From positions 1 to 64,000 of the forward strand of contig JAKUCV010001882.1 in the NCBI GenBank assembly GCA_028386065.3: a DNA stretch of 64,000 nucleotides. The letters are read 5' to 3'. This stretch comes from Turnera subulata. Taxonomy: Eukaryota; Streptophyta; Magnoliopsida; Malpighiales; Passifloraceae. A model generated the notes under the pieces. It was given only the letters and a program-made list of their open reading frames with translations. It ran no database searches and was not told the origin of the DNA. Positions 22,030 through 34,118 of the stretch are shown one piece after another. Made by a program: the position numbers and the translations under genes. The first letter of the stretch is position 1. Every line of letters begins with the position of its first letter.

Positions 22030-23136
22030 TGTATACTGGGAACCACTGCCACCATTATCCTTAATCCACTTGTAGCAAGATGACTTCTGGTGTCCCAGCT
22101 TATTGCAATACCAGCATGTACCCGAGAATCATGCCGAGAACCCCCGTCCCTGAGAGCCAAACTGATAGGACCGTCCACCCTGATAACTCTGCCCTCGGAA
22201 CTTCTTCGGACCAAGGTAAGAAGAACCCTGTCCACCAGAATACTCTGCACCTCCGGCATTAGAATACTGCCTCTTTTGTCCTGAAGCTGATGACTGCTTC
22301 CTCTGCTCGGCAGTCCGAGCCTCCTTCCCGATCAACTGAACTCTCTCAGCATCAAAAGCAACCTCACAAACTGCCTCCCAAGTCTTGTGCCCTCCACCAG
22401 CCACAGCTAATGCCAACTCTGTACGTAAGCTGTTAACAAACCGCCTACACTTAGTCACCTCATCGGGCACAAACTCCCTAGCATAAGATAGAAGGATGCT
22501 GAACTGGATCCTGAATGCAGACACAGCCTCATCTAGTCCCTGCTTCACCTCAAGAAAATGCTTCTTCTGCTCCTCTAGAAAACCAACAGTAAGAAACTCC
22601 TTGTAGAATTTCTCCTTGAAATCCTCCCAAGGCATCTCCACAGGCTTCGGTAGGTTGGCCACAAGTTCCTGCCACCATGTCAATGCATACCCCGTGAACT
22701 TGTGTGCCGCAAATCGGCCCCTCTGCTCAGGTGCACAGGTGAACTTCTCCAGAACATTCTCCACCTGGCGGAACCAATCATCAAACTCCTTGGCTTTGCC
22801 CTCATCACCACAGAATTCCTTAACTACTGACTTATCCATGTGTTTGTAACCACTCTCCATACCACTTGCCGCAACAGGTGCTACCGGCTGGGCACCCTGC
22901 TGCTGTTGCTGAAACTGCTGGAACTGTTGCCATTGCAAAAAGGCCTGTTACTGCTGGAACGCTGGGTCCACAACAAGTGGTACAGGGGGCACAACGTTCT
23001 GTCCTCCTCCACCCACAGCATTATTCCCTGTTGCATCATTGTTCCCCTGACCTACGGGAACCTGCATCACCGACACATTGTCGGAGACATGAGTAGCGAC
23101 GTCATCCTCAGCATTGTGCTGCCCCTGGTGATCCAT
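22030..23136 (-). pseudogene. Tekay A gag
   Basis: Likely start ATG at 23134-23136 (MDHQGQHNAEDDVATHVSDN), broken by a stop at about 22946. The body (22129-22938) includes a Gln-rich head, EFCGDEGKAKEFDDWFRQVE, FKEKFYKEFLTVGFLEEQ and a Gly/Arg/Ser-rich tail. A knuckle CWYCNKLGHQKSSC is encoded near 22080-22120 but in another frame. It forms the particle and binds RNA in live copies. Confidence 0.85.
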
Positions 23137-23263
23137 ATCAACGCCTATATGAATGCAAATGAATAAAAAACACTTCCAAAGTCATAAATCTGGAAACAGG
23201 CTTAAACACAGAAATCACTTTGAAAACAAAGTTTAAAACACTTTTAAAACCAAGGATCTGAAG

Positions 23264-23281
23264 CCTGCTCCGCTACCAAGC
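23264..23281 (-). promoter_or_regulatory. Primer binding site, Tekay A
   Basis: The minus strand reads TTGGTAGCGGAGCAGG two bases after the LTR end GGTGTTTCA. It is nearly the same as the site at 57030 in the non-autonomous element. Confidence 0.7.
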
Positions 23282-24479
23282 TGAAACACCCGTGTCCCAA
23301 TTTTACAATAAAATACTTAAACACAAGGAAATTACCAAAATACCCCTGAAACCCAGGACACGAATTCCAATATCAAAACATAACTGGAAAGAAATTCTTA
23401 ATATTCCGAGGTGTCATAAAGAACAAAAACAAACCGGCTTAAAAAGCCACAACTCAACCCGGCATCCTGCCGATACATCATCAAATATTAAGTCCCGACA
23501 ACCCGCCGATAAAGTAATCAACCAAAATGACATCTCAACAAAATCCAATGCAGCGGAAGATAAAGATAAAATAAAACAAAAGTGGAAAATGATATGCAAG
23601 TCGGCTCTATGGATCCAACCGGGAGAAGAAGCACAGCTACCTATTGAGATAACCACTTCCGTACTCTGGAAAGGTAGAAAGAGACTGCATGCTAACTAAG
23701 AGTCTGAAAAAAACAACGTTGGCGATTATGAGAGTCGCCTACTCAGTGAGCAGTATAAATCTAATTATGTAGGTGTGCAAAGCAAGTTCGAAAGGAAAGT
23801 AGAGATACGAACACTAGTAAGCAAACACACAACAACCAGTACTACCATGCCAACCACATAAGGGAAACAGTTCATATTTCTCATCTGATGTGTTTTAAGT
23901 TTTCTTATTATATTTATTATTCAGGGCCCCCTACTGTGTGCGTCGAGCTCGGTCCCGTCTCATGAGACAACCAGGGCGTAAGCCCAATATAACTAGGCAA
24001 TAAGCCCAAATACAATCACAGAGAGAGAGAGACAGAGAGAAAGAGGGAGGTAGAAAGGGGGAGGTAGAAGGAGGGAGGTAGAATCGGTCATCGCAGACCC
24101 ATATGCTAAACCGCATATACCATGCTATCCCGCATGCAATCCCGAGGGGTACCACTTCCCTCTTGAACCAACCAGTCAACAGCCCACAGTAGTATATTTT
24201 AATTGTGTATTATTCTTATTCATACTTAAGGATTCATGTGTGCCATAAGTTATGATTTTATCAGGGTTGTGTGAATTATCCACTTAATCAAGCATTCGGG
24301 TTTCCAACCCACAGTACTTCACACAGACCACCCAAAATCATACCACATGTTATTTCTCATAACAGTTAAAACAAATCATGCTCATCCGACAAATAGTAAC
24401 ACACAGGCACACAATACAGATCATGGCATGTTAGCAAACAAGGCATGTAACTCAGACAAACCAAACCAGCAAGCACATG

Positions 24480-24484
24480 CAAAC
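24480..24484. repeat. Target duplication CAAAC, left
   Basis: CAAAC directly before TGTTAG; the same five bases follow CTTACA at 28617-28621. Confidence 0.9.
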
Positions 24485-24762
24485 TGTTAGTAATATGCCC
24501 AAAAGCCAATCATGGATGATCATTTGTAGTTGTGTATATGCATTAAGATTATTCCAATAAGTATCGTTTATGAGATAAACGCTTGCACATACTTATAACC
24601 CAAGTATATATATATTTGATATGTATATTCTTAAATGTCCCTAGTCGGTTATTATTACGGATGGGTTGTAATAATAAGTTAAGACTAGCGTATGTTGAGA
24701 ATTGCATATGTGATATGAATTCTACATACGGGTACAAGTTGGAGAACTTGTGGACTGGACCG

Positions 24763-25455
24763 NNNNNNNNNNNNNNNNNNNNNNNNNNNNNNNNNNNNNN
24801 NNNNNNNNNNNNNNNNNNNNNNNNNNNNNNNNNNNNNNNNNNNNNNNNNNNNNNNNNNNNNNNNNNNNNNNNNNNNNNNNNNNNNNNNNNNNNNNNNNNN
24901 NNNNNNNNNNNNNNNNNNNNNNNNNNNNNNNNNNNNNNNNNNNNNNNNNNNNNNNNNNNNNNNNNNNNNNNNNNNNNNNNNNNNNNNNNNNNNNNNNNNN
25001 NNNNNNNNNNNNNNNNNNNNNNNNNNNNNNNNNNNNNNNNNNNNNNNNNNNNNNNNNNNNNNNNNNNNNNNNNNNNNNNNNNNNNNNNNNNNNNNNNNNN
25101 NNNNNNNNNNNNNNNNNNNNNNNNNNNNNNNNNNNNNNNNNNNNNNNNNNNNNNNNNNNNNNNNNNNNNNNNNNNNNNNNNNNNNNNNNNNNNNNNNNNN
25201 NNNNNNNNNNNNNNNNNNNNNNNNNNNNNNNNNNNNNNNNNNNNNNNNNNNNNNNNNNNNNNNNNNNNNNNNNNNNNNNNNNNNNNNNNNNNNNNNNNNN
25301 NNNNNNNNNNNNNNNNNNNNNNNNNNNNNNNNNNNNNNNNNNNNNNNNNNNNNNNNNNNNNNNNNNNNNNNNNNNNNNNNNNNNNNNNNNNNNNNNNNNN
25401 NNNNNNNNNNNNNNNNNNNNNNNNNNNNNNNNNNNNNNNNNNNNNNNNNNNNNNN
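24763..25455. other. Assembly gap (693 N)
   Basis: Unknown bases inside the Copia 5' LTR/gag/integrase region. Open readings across it are artefacts. Confidence 0.99.
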
Positions 25456-27050
25456 ACCCTAAATCCGACAAGTGCCTTTTGTATGATACCTTAAAGGTAT
25501 TATTTCTATAATCCCATAGAGCACAAAGTGTTTGTGGCTCAGACTGCTGTTTTCTAGAAAGAGTGTTTATTTCTAGAAAAATCAGTGGGAGAATAATAGA
25601 ACTCGAAGAAGTTCGAGATAAAGAGGCTCAGATGGAACAAAGGACAGGATCCGCAAGTTATTGTGGATGAGAATCCTGTACCTAAAACACATGGACCGCG
25701 TAGGCCGGATAGGACTCGGTATGAGCTTGAGAAATATGGATTTCTCATAACTCATATTGGAGATGTGATGCTCATAAGTCAGGATGAGCTCACTTCCTAT
25801 CAACTGATCATTACGGGTTTAGACTCCAAGAAGTGGCTTGAAGCTATGAATTCAGAAGTGGAATCCATGTATCAAAACAAGGTGTGGACCTTATTTGATC
25901 CACCTGAAAGGGTAAAACCTATAGGGTGCAAGTGGGTCTTTGTGAAAGACCGACATGGATGGTAATGTGATTACTTTTAAGGACAATTGGTTGCGAAAGG
26001 TTTCAAGCTAGTTCATGGTATTGACTATGATGAAACCTTCACACCAGTCGCCATAGTTAAATCTATCCGAATTCAATTGGCTATAGCTGGATGCCATGAC
26101 TATGAGATATGGTATGCAAGTTGCAAATGTCCATTTGGGGACTAAAGCAAGCTTCTAGGAGTTGGAATCTTCGTTTTAATGAAATAATCAAAGAGTTTGG
26201 TTTCATTAAAAGTGAAGATGATTCATGTGTTTACAAGAAGGTTAGTGGGAGCACTTTTGTTGTCTTGTTGTTGTATGTTGACGACATCCTACTTATTGGG
26301 AATGACACTCCGACACTAAAATCTGCAAAGACTTGGTTAGGAAGGATTTCTCAATGAAGGACTTAATCAATGAAGGACTTAGGAGATGCTGCCTATGTGT
26401 TAGGTATAAAGATCTATAGAGATAGATCCAAAAGGCTTCTCGGGCTAAGTCAGAGTACATATATTGACAGGGTGCTAAAGTGGTTTAGCATGCAAAGATA
26501 CCAAGAACGGTTTCTTGCCCATGTCACATGTCTTAGCTCTCTCAAAGAATCTGTATCCTAGTATGACTAAGGAGAGAGAACGGATGGGTTAGATTTCTTA
26601 TGCGTTTGCAATAGGATCTATCATGTATGCCATGCAATGTACTAGGCCGGATGTCACTTATGCTTTTGAGTGTCACAAGCAGATGCCAATTTGATCCCGG
26701 TGAAAGTCACTGGATAACGGTTTAATATCCTTAAGTACTTGAGAAGCACTAAGGATGCATTCCTGGTTTACGGAAGCATTGATGGGCTTGTTGTAAAGTG
26801 TTACAAAGATGCCAGCTTCCAAACTGACAGGGATGATTTTAGATCGCAATAAGGATATATGTTTCGTCTTGGAGGTGGTACTATGAGCTGGAAGAGTTCC
26901 AAGCAAGAACAGCCACCGACTCTACAACTAAGGCTATGTATAGTTCCTTCTGGGAACAATGTAGCAGATACATTGTTTAATCTTCTCATGCAACTGAAGC
27001 ATGATGGTCATGCTAGATCCACATGTATAAGATACATGGATGATTGGCTT
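25456..27050 (+). pseudogene. Copia pol remnant: integrase tail, RT, RNase H
   Basis: Begins in the integrase C-terminus (SDKCL, then REFI-like FISRKISG in changing frames) and passes the linker (MDENPVPKTHGPRRPDRTRY). RT reads KKWLEAMNSEVESMYQNKVW, then WGLKQASRSWNLRFNEIIKE and LLYVDDILLIGND with an intact YVDD (26109-26357), DLGDAAYVLGIKIYRDRSKR and later a RNase H fragment with FQTDRDDF and WKSSKQE. At least six frame changes occur. A short duplication of AATGAAGGACTTA near 26353-26380 is one of the lesions. Confidence 0.85.
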
Positions 27051-27054
27051 TAGT

Positions 27055-27067
27055 GCAAGTGGGAGAT
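27055..27067 (+). promoter_or_regulatory. Polypurine tract of inserted Copia
   Basis: GCAAGTGGGAGAT precedes the 3' LTR start TGTTAG, the standard Copia arrangement. Confidence 0.8.
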
Positions 27068-28616
27068 TGTTAGTAATATGCCCAAAAGCCAATCATGGAT
27101 GTTTATTTATAGTCATGTACATACACTTTAAGGTTATTCCAATAAGTATCGTTTATGAGATAAACGCTTGCACATACTTATAACCCTAGAATATTTCATA
27201 TTCTTAAATGTCCCTAGTCGGTTATTATTATGGATGGGTTGTAATAATAAATCAAGACTAGCGTATGTTGAGAATTTATATGTGATATGAATTCTACATA
27301 CGGGTACAAGTTGGAGAACTTGTGGACTGGACCGACCCACATAAGAACCCTACATGGAACGTTATATGTATGTCATTAGTGGTTCTTATAGATGTGATTG
27401 TCCTCCGACCTGAGATCGTCAAGGTATCCAACATATGAATCATGTACTTTGATATTATTCCTAGTCACCCGTAACTGGGTGGACATAAGGGTAATCATTG
27501 GGTATATGCCGAGTATGTAGTGGGTTTTGATTGATCAAGAGGGGATTCGTCCAACCCATATAACGGGTATATTATCGGATGGTTTCTTGATAGAGTTGAA
27601 CTGTAAATGCACGGCCGTGCTCGGATTATGATATGTTGATATCATTGGTATCCGTTTTACACAGTTAACTCGAGGATCAAGAAACCGAGATTGAACATAT
27701 ACGAGATTGACATATTCCATGTCTCGGTTTAATCTTGATAATGGGACGAAGGGACGATGACATATTCCGAGGCATAGTGAATCAGTTCTGATCTTGTCGT
27801 TCGGGTAGCAATGATGTGTTGCTAGACGCCGCTCTTTGTTTATGATTGTAAAATGAGATTTTACAATCATTGCCGGACGTTACAAGTGCCTACAGGGTCA
27901 CACACATAGAACCGTTGATTCGGGCAGATGGTTGAACCATGGTTGGACCGTGGTTGGGCCGGGTGTGGTTGGACCGTGGTTGAACCGTGGTTGGACCATG
28001 GTTGAACCAGGGCCGGTTTTGGCATCAATAATTATCAGAATTATTGATGAGACATGCTTAGGTGGAGGTGTTAGGTCTGATGGGATTAGTGGGAGACAAT
28101 GGTGGTAATGATCATCACCATTGGTCCACCATGTTGGCCATTAGACTAAACTAATGTGGACAATGAGTGTGTGTGGTGAGTATGGCTGGTGATCAGATCA
28201 TTCACCTCATTCTCAGCCTCTTGACCACGTTTTGGCAGCCCCAAAACTCTCTGAAAAAACACCTCTCTTCAGTTCTTCTTCTTTGTGAAAGAAGCAAGAG
28301 CTTAAGCACTCAAAAACACCCCAAACACACAATAGCTCCTACCTTTGTTGCTAGCACATCAAGTGGGAGTGCTCGAGGCTTGATTCGTGTGACGATTCGA
28401 AGCCGATCACGGTTCGTGTGGATATCGTAGAGGGGCAGGTCTTCTTCTTGCTCTTACTGATTCCTTACACAAGTTAGGTGAAAGATCCTAACCTTACAGG
28501 TATGTAAAATTATTATACGGTTTACTAGCTTCACATGTGTTCTTGGTTGTTTCCCTTGTCTTCCGCTGCGTCTTTTTGCTTTTATATGAATGTCATATAG
28601 CCTAGGGAAACTTACA
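27068..28616 (+). repeat. 3' LTR of inserted Copia
   Basis: 1549 bases. Its first 260 or so match 24485-24762 closely (small indels), which proves the LTR pair across the gap. It contains the 11-base minisatellite at 27929-28014. Confidence 0.9.
27929..28014. repeat. 11-bp minisatellite in Copia LTR
   Basis: About seven units of TGGTTGGACCG/TGGTTGAACCA in tandem, with one 14-base variant. TGGTT and AACCA words make it foldable. Confidence 0.85.
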
Positions 28617-30164
28617 CAAACTAACATAAAAAGACTTATAAAGTCACCTCAACGACGATTATCCTGTGGAGCTTTCCCCAAGACAGATCCTCCAGCTCCC
28701 GAGGTGTTACCCGTGCCTGAATACCGGCACACACAATAATTACAAAACAATTACAACAAAACCATGCATGCTTGATAATTATATGCTCAACTGAGTAAAA
28801 CCCGACCCTAGCTAATAGGTTATGAGATTTCAGGGTCTAAGCCCAACAAAGGTGTTCTCTCACCTAAACTCCGAAAGATCAGGTCCTAAGGTTCACCAGG
28901 CTTAAGCCCATCTAAGCCCAAAACTGATTCTCGGGCCTAAAGCCCACTTCCTTAAGTCCACAATTATTAAATTATGAAATCGGGCTTAAAGCCCCTTGCT
29001 TAAGTCCAAAGCATTCTCAAATTAATTGTTGGTCTGGGCCCGGTTTTCCTAATTTTCCGTTTTAAGGTCATCCCGAGCTCGAGACTATCCGGCCTAAAAT
29101 TCTATCCGTGTCGGTAATTTTCGGCCACAAATACTCACTCCCCGCTCACGGTATTCCACTAAATCCTTTAATAATTAGATTTACATGAACTCGTAAATAA
29201 TGAAACATGTACAAACAAAACCGAGACCAACAAAAAGTACTGTGTAAATGACAAGGAGAAATATGTTCCACCGGAACAGCACCCGAGCCCTCGCCGGATT
29301 CCGGTCAACCTCGTCGGAATTTCACCAATTCTGCCAGAAACGAATTCCAATGATTCAACCACAGCAGTACTACTACAACCCAAACAACAACAAATTTGAC
29401 TACCTATCAGCTACAAGAATCTATCCGAATTAAGAGAAGAGTTAGGGAGACGAATCCTTACCCGAAACTACTGCCAATACCGAACCACTCAACAACTCCA
29501 AATCCCGGTCTGGTATTCACGCAGCCACTGCTCGGATAAGATCAACACACATCTGCCATCACCGATCCACACAACCAAACATCCATTACCAATAACCAAC
29601 AACAAAACGAATTAAGGGGGAGAGCGGCTGCAAAGGGACTTACTAGAATTTAAATCTTCACTGCCGGCACTGGTCTGAACTCAAGCTCGCAACCTCGCTG
29701 CTCGAAGGAACAAAACAACCAACAACCTCACTGCACACAGCATTCGCCGCCGAGCCCAAACGCGAACACCAAAACCCACCAAGCCGACCCGCAAAACACA
29801 GCAGCAACCGCACACCCGACAACCCGTTGCCACAAACCACCACAACACACAACCGGGTCAATCAAAAAACAAGAAGAAAAGAGCGAAAAAGACAAAGGAG
29901 AAGGAGTAAGGGAACTCACCCGTGCTCGTGACTCCTTCCCTCACCGACTGCAGCGGCGGCAGCGGCATGAACCAGTCGCGGTTGAGACAAATATATCCAA
30001 GGAAAATAATTATTTTTCCATGATCAAAAACCCGAAAATACCCCGAGGGTAAAATTGGAATAAAAATTTCAAAAATTCCATAAATTAAATTATGAAAATC
30101 CGAGGCGTTACAGTTCCACCCCTCCTATTAAAATTTCGTCCTCGAAATTTACAAGACAAGAAAA

Positions 30165-31088
30165 TCAGAACAGATGTGGATACTGCTCTCTCTTATGGGG
30201 CTCAACCTCCCAAGTAGCCTCATTCGGGGAATGACGGCTCCATCTAACCCGAACCGTAGGGATGGTACGACTCCTCAACTGTCGCACCTCCTGAGCCAAA
30301 ATCTCCACCGGCTCCTCAACATAGGTCAAATCCTTAGAAACCTCCACCTCTGTCGGGGATACAACATGACTAGGATCAGACCGATAACGCCTCAGCATCG
30401 AAACATGGAATACATCATGTATGTGAGACAGCTCCTCCGGTAAAGCCAACCTGTAGGCCAGCATACCAATCCGCTCCATGATCTCATATGGATCAATGTA
30501 ACTAGGGCTCAACTTGCCCTTCCTCCCAAACCGGATAACACCTCTCCAAGGAGCAACCTGAAGGAAAACTCTATCGCCTACACTGTACTCCATCTCCCAA
30601 CGATGCTTATCAGCAAAACTCTTTTGCCAGTCCTGAGCAGCTCTCATGTACTGCTTGACCACCTCGATCTGATCAACAGTCTCCTGGACTAGGTCCGGAC
30701 CAACCACCTGTCTCAGACCTTCCTCATCCCAACAGATCGGACTACAGCACTTCCGGCCGTACAAACCCTCATAAGGCGCCATGCCAATACTGGAATGGTA
30801 ACTGTTGTTTAAGGGAAACTCCACCAATGACAACTGCTCGTCCCAAAAACCACTGAAGTTGAGCACATAGGCTCGAAGCATGTCCTCCAGTGTTTGTATA
30901 GTTCTCTCCGACTGTCCATCGGTCTGTGGATGGAATGCAGTACTGAAGTTCAGCTTAGTACCCAAAGTTGACTGCAAACTATTCCAAAAATAGGAAGTGA
31001 ACCTCGGATCCCTGTCCGACACAATGGATAGTGGAACTCCATGTAGATGGACAATGCCCGAAATATACAACCTCGCCAGCTTATCCAT
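30165..31088 (-). pseudogene. Tekay B integrase core and chromodomain, 307 codons open
   Basis: The longest intact pol piece in the window. [12 protein letters not shown] holds the second catalytic Asp and HPQTDGQSERTIQTLEDML the Glu. NSYHSSIGMAPYEGLYGRK and VFHVSMLRRYRSDPSH follow, and the tail RVRWSRHSPNEATWEVE to HLF is the chromodomain-like end. The first Asp lies upstream past a stop at about 31100. The extent is ordinary for Tekay integrase, but the polyprotein as a whole is broken. Confidence 0.88.
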
Positions 31089-31390
31089 TGTATCTGTCTA
31101 TTGAATCAGAAGGAAATGAGCTGACTTGGTCATCCTGTCAACAATGACCTAGATGGCACCATGTCGACCCTGGGTCCTCGGTAACCCGATCACAAAGTCC
31201 ATAATGATATGCTCCCACTTCCACTGCGGAATAGTCAAAGATCTCAACTTATAGTTAAAGACTTAAACTCCGCAACATCCTTCTTCATTCCGGTAGGAGC
31301 CTGATGCTCGGATTTCACCTGCTGACAAGTTATACAACGAGCCTCAAACTCCGCAACATCCTTCTTCATTCCGGGCCACCAATAATGACT

Positions 31391-32151
31391 CTACAAGTTC
31401 TGGTACATTTTGGTGCTACCCGGATGCATAGCATATGGCGCATTATGCGCTTCATCTATGATCCATCTTCTCATATCATCGACGTTCGGAACACACAACC
31501 TATCACCGGTCATCAAACCACCATCCTCCCGGACATAGAAACTAGAATTCTCTCCCTTGAGAGCCTTGTCTCGCAACTCTGCTAGAAGAGGATCACCAAA
31601 CTGCAACTCAACGATCTTATCCCGCAAGGTCGCCCGGATGCACAAACTGGCTAGCAGCGCCCCGGTGGCATCCACCTCCAACTGTGCATCCAAAGACCTC
31701 AGCTCCACCAAAGAAGACAAAGTATAAGACACCGGATCCTCATCTGCAGAAGCAACTCTCTTCTGGCTCAATGCATCTGCAACCACAATGGCCTTGCCCG
31801 GATGGTACTCGATAGTACAATCATAATCCTTCAGAAGCTAATCCAGCGTCTCTGCCTCATATTAAGCTCCCTATGGGTCATGATGTACTTCAAACTCTTG
31901 TGATCTGTGAAAATCCGACACTTCTCACCATACAGATGGTGTCTCCAGATTTTCAAAGCAAAGACCACAGCAGCTAACTCCAGATCATGGGTCGAATAGT
32001 TTTTCTCATGAGTTCTCAACTGCCTGGAAGCATGAGCAATCACTCGACCCTCCTGCATCAAAACACATCCCAAGCCCAAACCAGAAGCATCACTGAACAC
32101 CGTGTACTCCACTCCGGTTCTCGAAACAGTCAAAACCGGTGCAGAAGTCAA
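31391..32151 (-). pseudogene. Tekay B RNase H and integrase zinc domain
   Basis: [38 protein letters not shown] and [11 protein letters not shown] give all three RNase H acidic residues (31831-32151). A frame change near 31835 leads to [13 protein letters not shown] sequence and the zinc domain HNAPYAMHPGSTKMYQNL (31391-31786). Confidence 0.85.
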
Positions 32152-32193
32152 CCGACTCTTCGGCTCTTCAAAATGCTTCTGGCAACGATCATC

Positions 32194-33138
32194 CTAAATA
32201 AAGGTACAGTCTTTCCTCAACAACTTTTTCATGGGACCCGCTATCAAGGAGAAACCCTCAATGAATCTCTGGTAATAACCAGCAAGTCCAGCAAAGCTCC
32301 GTATCTCAGGTACATTCTTTGATGATTCCCAATCCATGACCGCCTTAATCTTAGCCGGGTCCACCTTAATGCCCTCACCAGACACAACATGACCGAGGAA
32401 CGCGACCTCATCCAGCCAAAACTCACACTTGCTGAGCTTGGCATAAAGCTGTTCTTCTCTCAACCTTTGCAAAACCTGTCTCAAGTGGTCCTCATGTTCG
32501 GCCTTACTACCCGAGTAGACCAGGATATCATCGATGAACACTACCATAAACCGGTCTAGGAATTCATGGAAGACCTATTGCATCATACACATGAACACTG
32601 TCGGTGTATTCGTAAACCCGAACGGAACAACCACAAACTCATAATGACCATACCGAGTGCGGAATGCAGTCTTCGGTATGTCTTGCTCTGCAATCCGAAC
32701 CTGATGGTAACCAGATCGTAAGTCAATCTTCGAGAACACAGATGCACCCTGCAACTGATCGAACAAGTCATCGATACTAGACAAAGGATACTAGTTCTTC
32801 ACAGTCACCTTGTTCAACTGTCTATAGTCCACACGCATCCGCATACTACCATCCTTCTTCTTAACGAACAAGACCGGGGCACCCCAAGGTGAGATGCTCG
32901 GTCTAATGAAACCCTTATCCAACAACTCCTCTAGTTGTTTCTTCAACTCCTGAAGTTCTGTCGGAGCCATTCTGTAGGGCGGAATGGAAATAGGTGCAAC
33001 TCCCGGTACTAAGTCAACTGTATACTCCACCTCCCGCTCCGGAGGCAACCCAGGTAAATCATCAGGAAACACATTAGGAAACTCCCGAACAATCAGAATA
33101 TCCTCCACTCCCGACACTGGTACCGAAGAATCGACCAC
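32194..33138 (-). pseudogene. Tekay B reverse transcriptase
   Basis: RT blocks [14 protein letters not shown] (to 32791), [20 protein letters not shown] (32575-32784) and [13 protein letters not shown] (32194-32547). TAG at 32575-32577 and 32194-32196 match the A stops. A private TAG occurs near 32792. Confidence 0.9.
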
Positions 33139-33168
33139 GTGAGCTAGGAAAGCATCACAACCGTCTTA

Positions 33169-33573
33169 GAACATTCTGAAAGCTTAGATGGCTGAGATGC
33201 AACACGCTGATAGGGCTCTTCGCTCTCCAACGAACACCAGTCGTCGCCCCAACAGAGAAGATAAAGAAACTTCCTTGGCCCGACAATCAACTACCGCCTG
33301 GTGTCTGGACAACCAATCCATGCCCAAGATAACATCAAACTCTCCCAAGTACATGACAGCAAGATCAGAAGGGAAACTCTGACTACCATACTCTATCGGT
33401 ACGTCTCTACAAACTCGATCAACAACTACTATATCACCCGTAGGTAAACAGACTCTCAGGGGTCTACTAAGGTTATCATCCTCTATGTTATGCGTGGTCA
33501 TGAATGCACGTGATGCAAAAGAGTTTGTTGAGCCTAGATCAACTAAAGCATGTGCATACTGACCGAAAACCAT
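33169..33573 (-). pseudogene. Tekay B protease
   Basis: HALVDLGSTNSFASRAF corresponds to the DPGSTHSF active site of A; here Pro is Leu, though the catalytic Asp is kept. FDVILGMDWLSRHQAVVDC is full length, unlike A. A stop lies at 33166-33168, the same place as the A stop at 21442-21444. Confidence 0.8.
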
Positions 33574-33652
33574 AAATGTACCTGCTATAACCTCTGGAAC
33601 ATCAGCAGCCTCCTCCCGGGTAATAGCATAAACCCTAGGAGCTGCAGCAGAC

Positions 33653-34118
33653 TACTTGAGCAGATCGTGGGAGAGAAATTCGGGAGCAAATCGTGGGAGA
33701 AGAGGGGGAGTTAGAGAGAGAGAGAGCTGCGGCGGAAGAAGAGAAAAAAAAGATAAGAAGAAGAGAAGGGAAGAGAACAAAAGAGGGCTTAGGGTTTTGA
33801 CCCGCCCGAGCCAAAACGACATCGTTTGGCTTGGACGCGGTCAACCCGCCCTTCCTGGTCAACTTTTTTTTCTTCCTTACCACATTTCCAAAATGACGTA
33901 GTTTAGTCTAAAACTACGGTAAACCCCGCGATTCTTCCCGAAACACATTTTATCTCCAACGAAAGCCGTACACAACATAATAACAACTTAATACAAATAT
34001 ATCAAAGGAAAATAATTATTTTTCGATGACCGAAAATCCGAAAATACCCCGAGGGTAAAATTGAAATAAAGATTCCAAAAATTCCATAAATTAAACTATG
34101 AAAATCCGGGGCGTTACA
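33653..34118 (-). repeat. Partial Tekay LTR 3
   Basis: The last 466 bases (+ strand view) of the LTR, ending GGGGCGTTACA. Includes the promoter block: near-palindrome CCAAAACGACATCGTTTGG (33811-33829) and two TTGACC boxes on the minus strand (33839-33844, 33857-33862). The 5' part is deleted together with gag of B. Confidence 0.8.

Larger units (their letters stand above)
24485..28616 (+). mobile_element. Copia element inserted in Tekay LTR
   Basis: TGTTAGTAATATG (24485) to CTTACA (28616), flanked by CAAAC at 24480-24484 and 28617-28621. It holds the first 278 bases of the 5' LTR, an N gap, integrase tail, RT, RNase H, polypurine tract and a complete 3' LTR (27068-28616). It is the last insertion at this site. 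The 693-base gap is too short for the missing 5' LTR part plus gag-protease-integrase, so gap size or internal deletion needs care. Confidence 0.92.
23282..30112 (-). repeat. Tekay LTR 2, central, split by a Copia
   Basis: Left part 23282-24484 and right part 28622-30112 (2694 bases without the insert). It ends GGCGTTACA at 30112 and is followed at once by internal B. It serves as 5' LTR of A and 3' LTR of B. Compared with LTR 1 it has fewer GGGCC hairpin units and lacks the promoter block; near 29990 the sequence jumps. Confidence 0.85.
30113..33652 (-). mobile_element. Tekay internal B, gag side deleted
   Basis: Begins with the polypurine region TTTCGAGGACGAAATTTT (minus strand) and carries chromodomain, integrase, RNase H, RT and protease. 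It stops abruptly at 33652 within sequence that in A leads into gag. Gag, priming site and the first part of the next LTR are missing. A partial duplication of AACTCCGCAACATCCTTCTT lies at about 31264 and 31346. Confidence 0.85.
15364..34118 (-). mobile_element. Tekay-type Gypsy tandem array, two internals
   Basis: Order along the + strand: LTR (15364-18452), internal A (18453-23281), LTR (23282-24484 plus 28622-30112, split by a Copia), internal B (30113-33652), partial LTR (33653-34118). All are in minus orientation. Integrase follows RNase H and ends in a chromodomain-like segment, which with about 3-kb LTRs fits Tekay/Del. Flanks do not match (AAATC left, GCGCG right). The two flanks are also different repeats, so the array arose by recombination rather than one insertion. 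Confidence 0.85.

Noticed and set aside
18453..23281. Endogenous pararetrovirus
   Set aside because: RT and RNase H are followed by integrase and chromodomain and flanked by LTRs, so this is a Gypsy retrotransposon.
24583..25511. Long open readings of about 250-300 codons across 24722-25511
   Set aside because: They consist almost wholly of N-gap codons.
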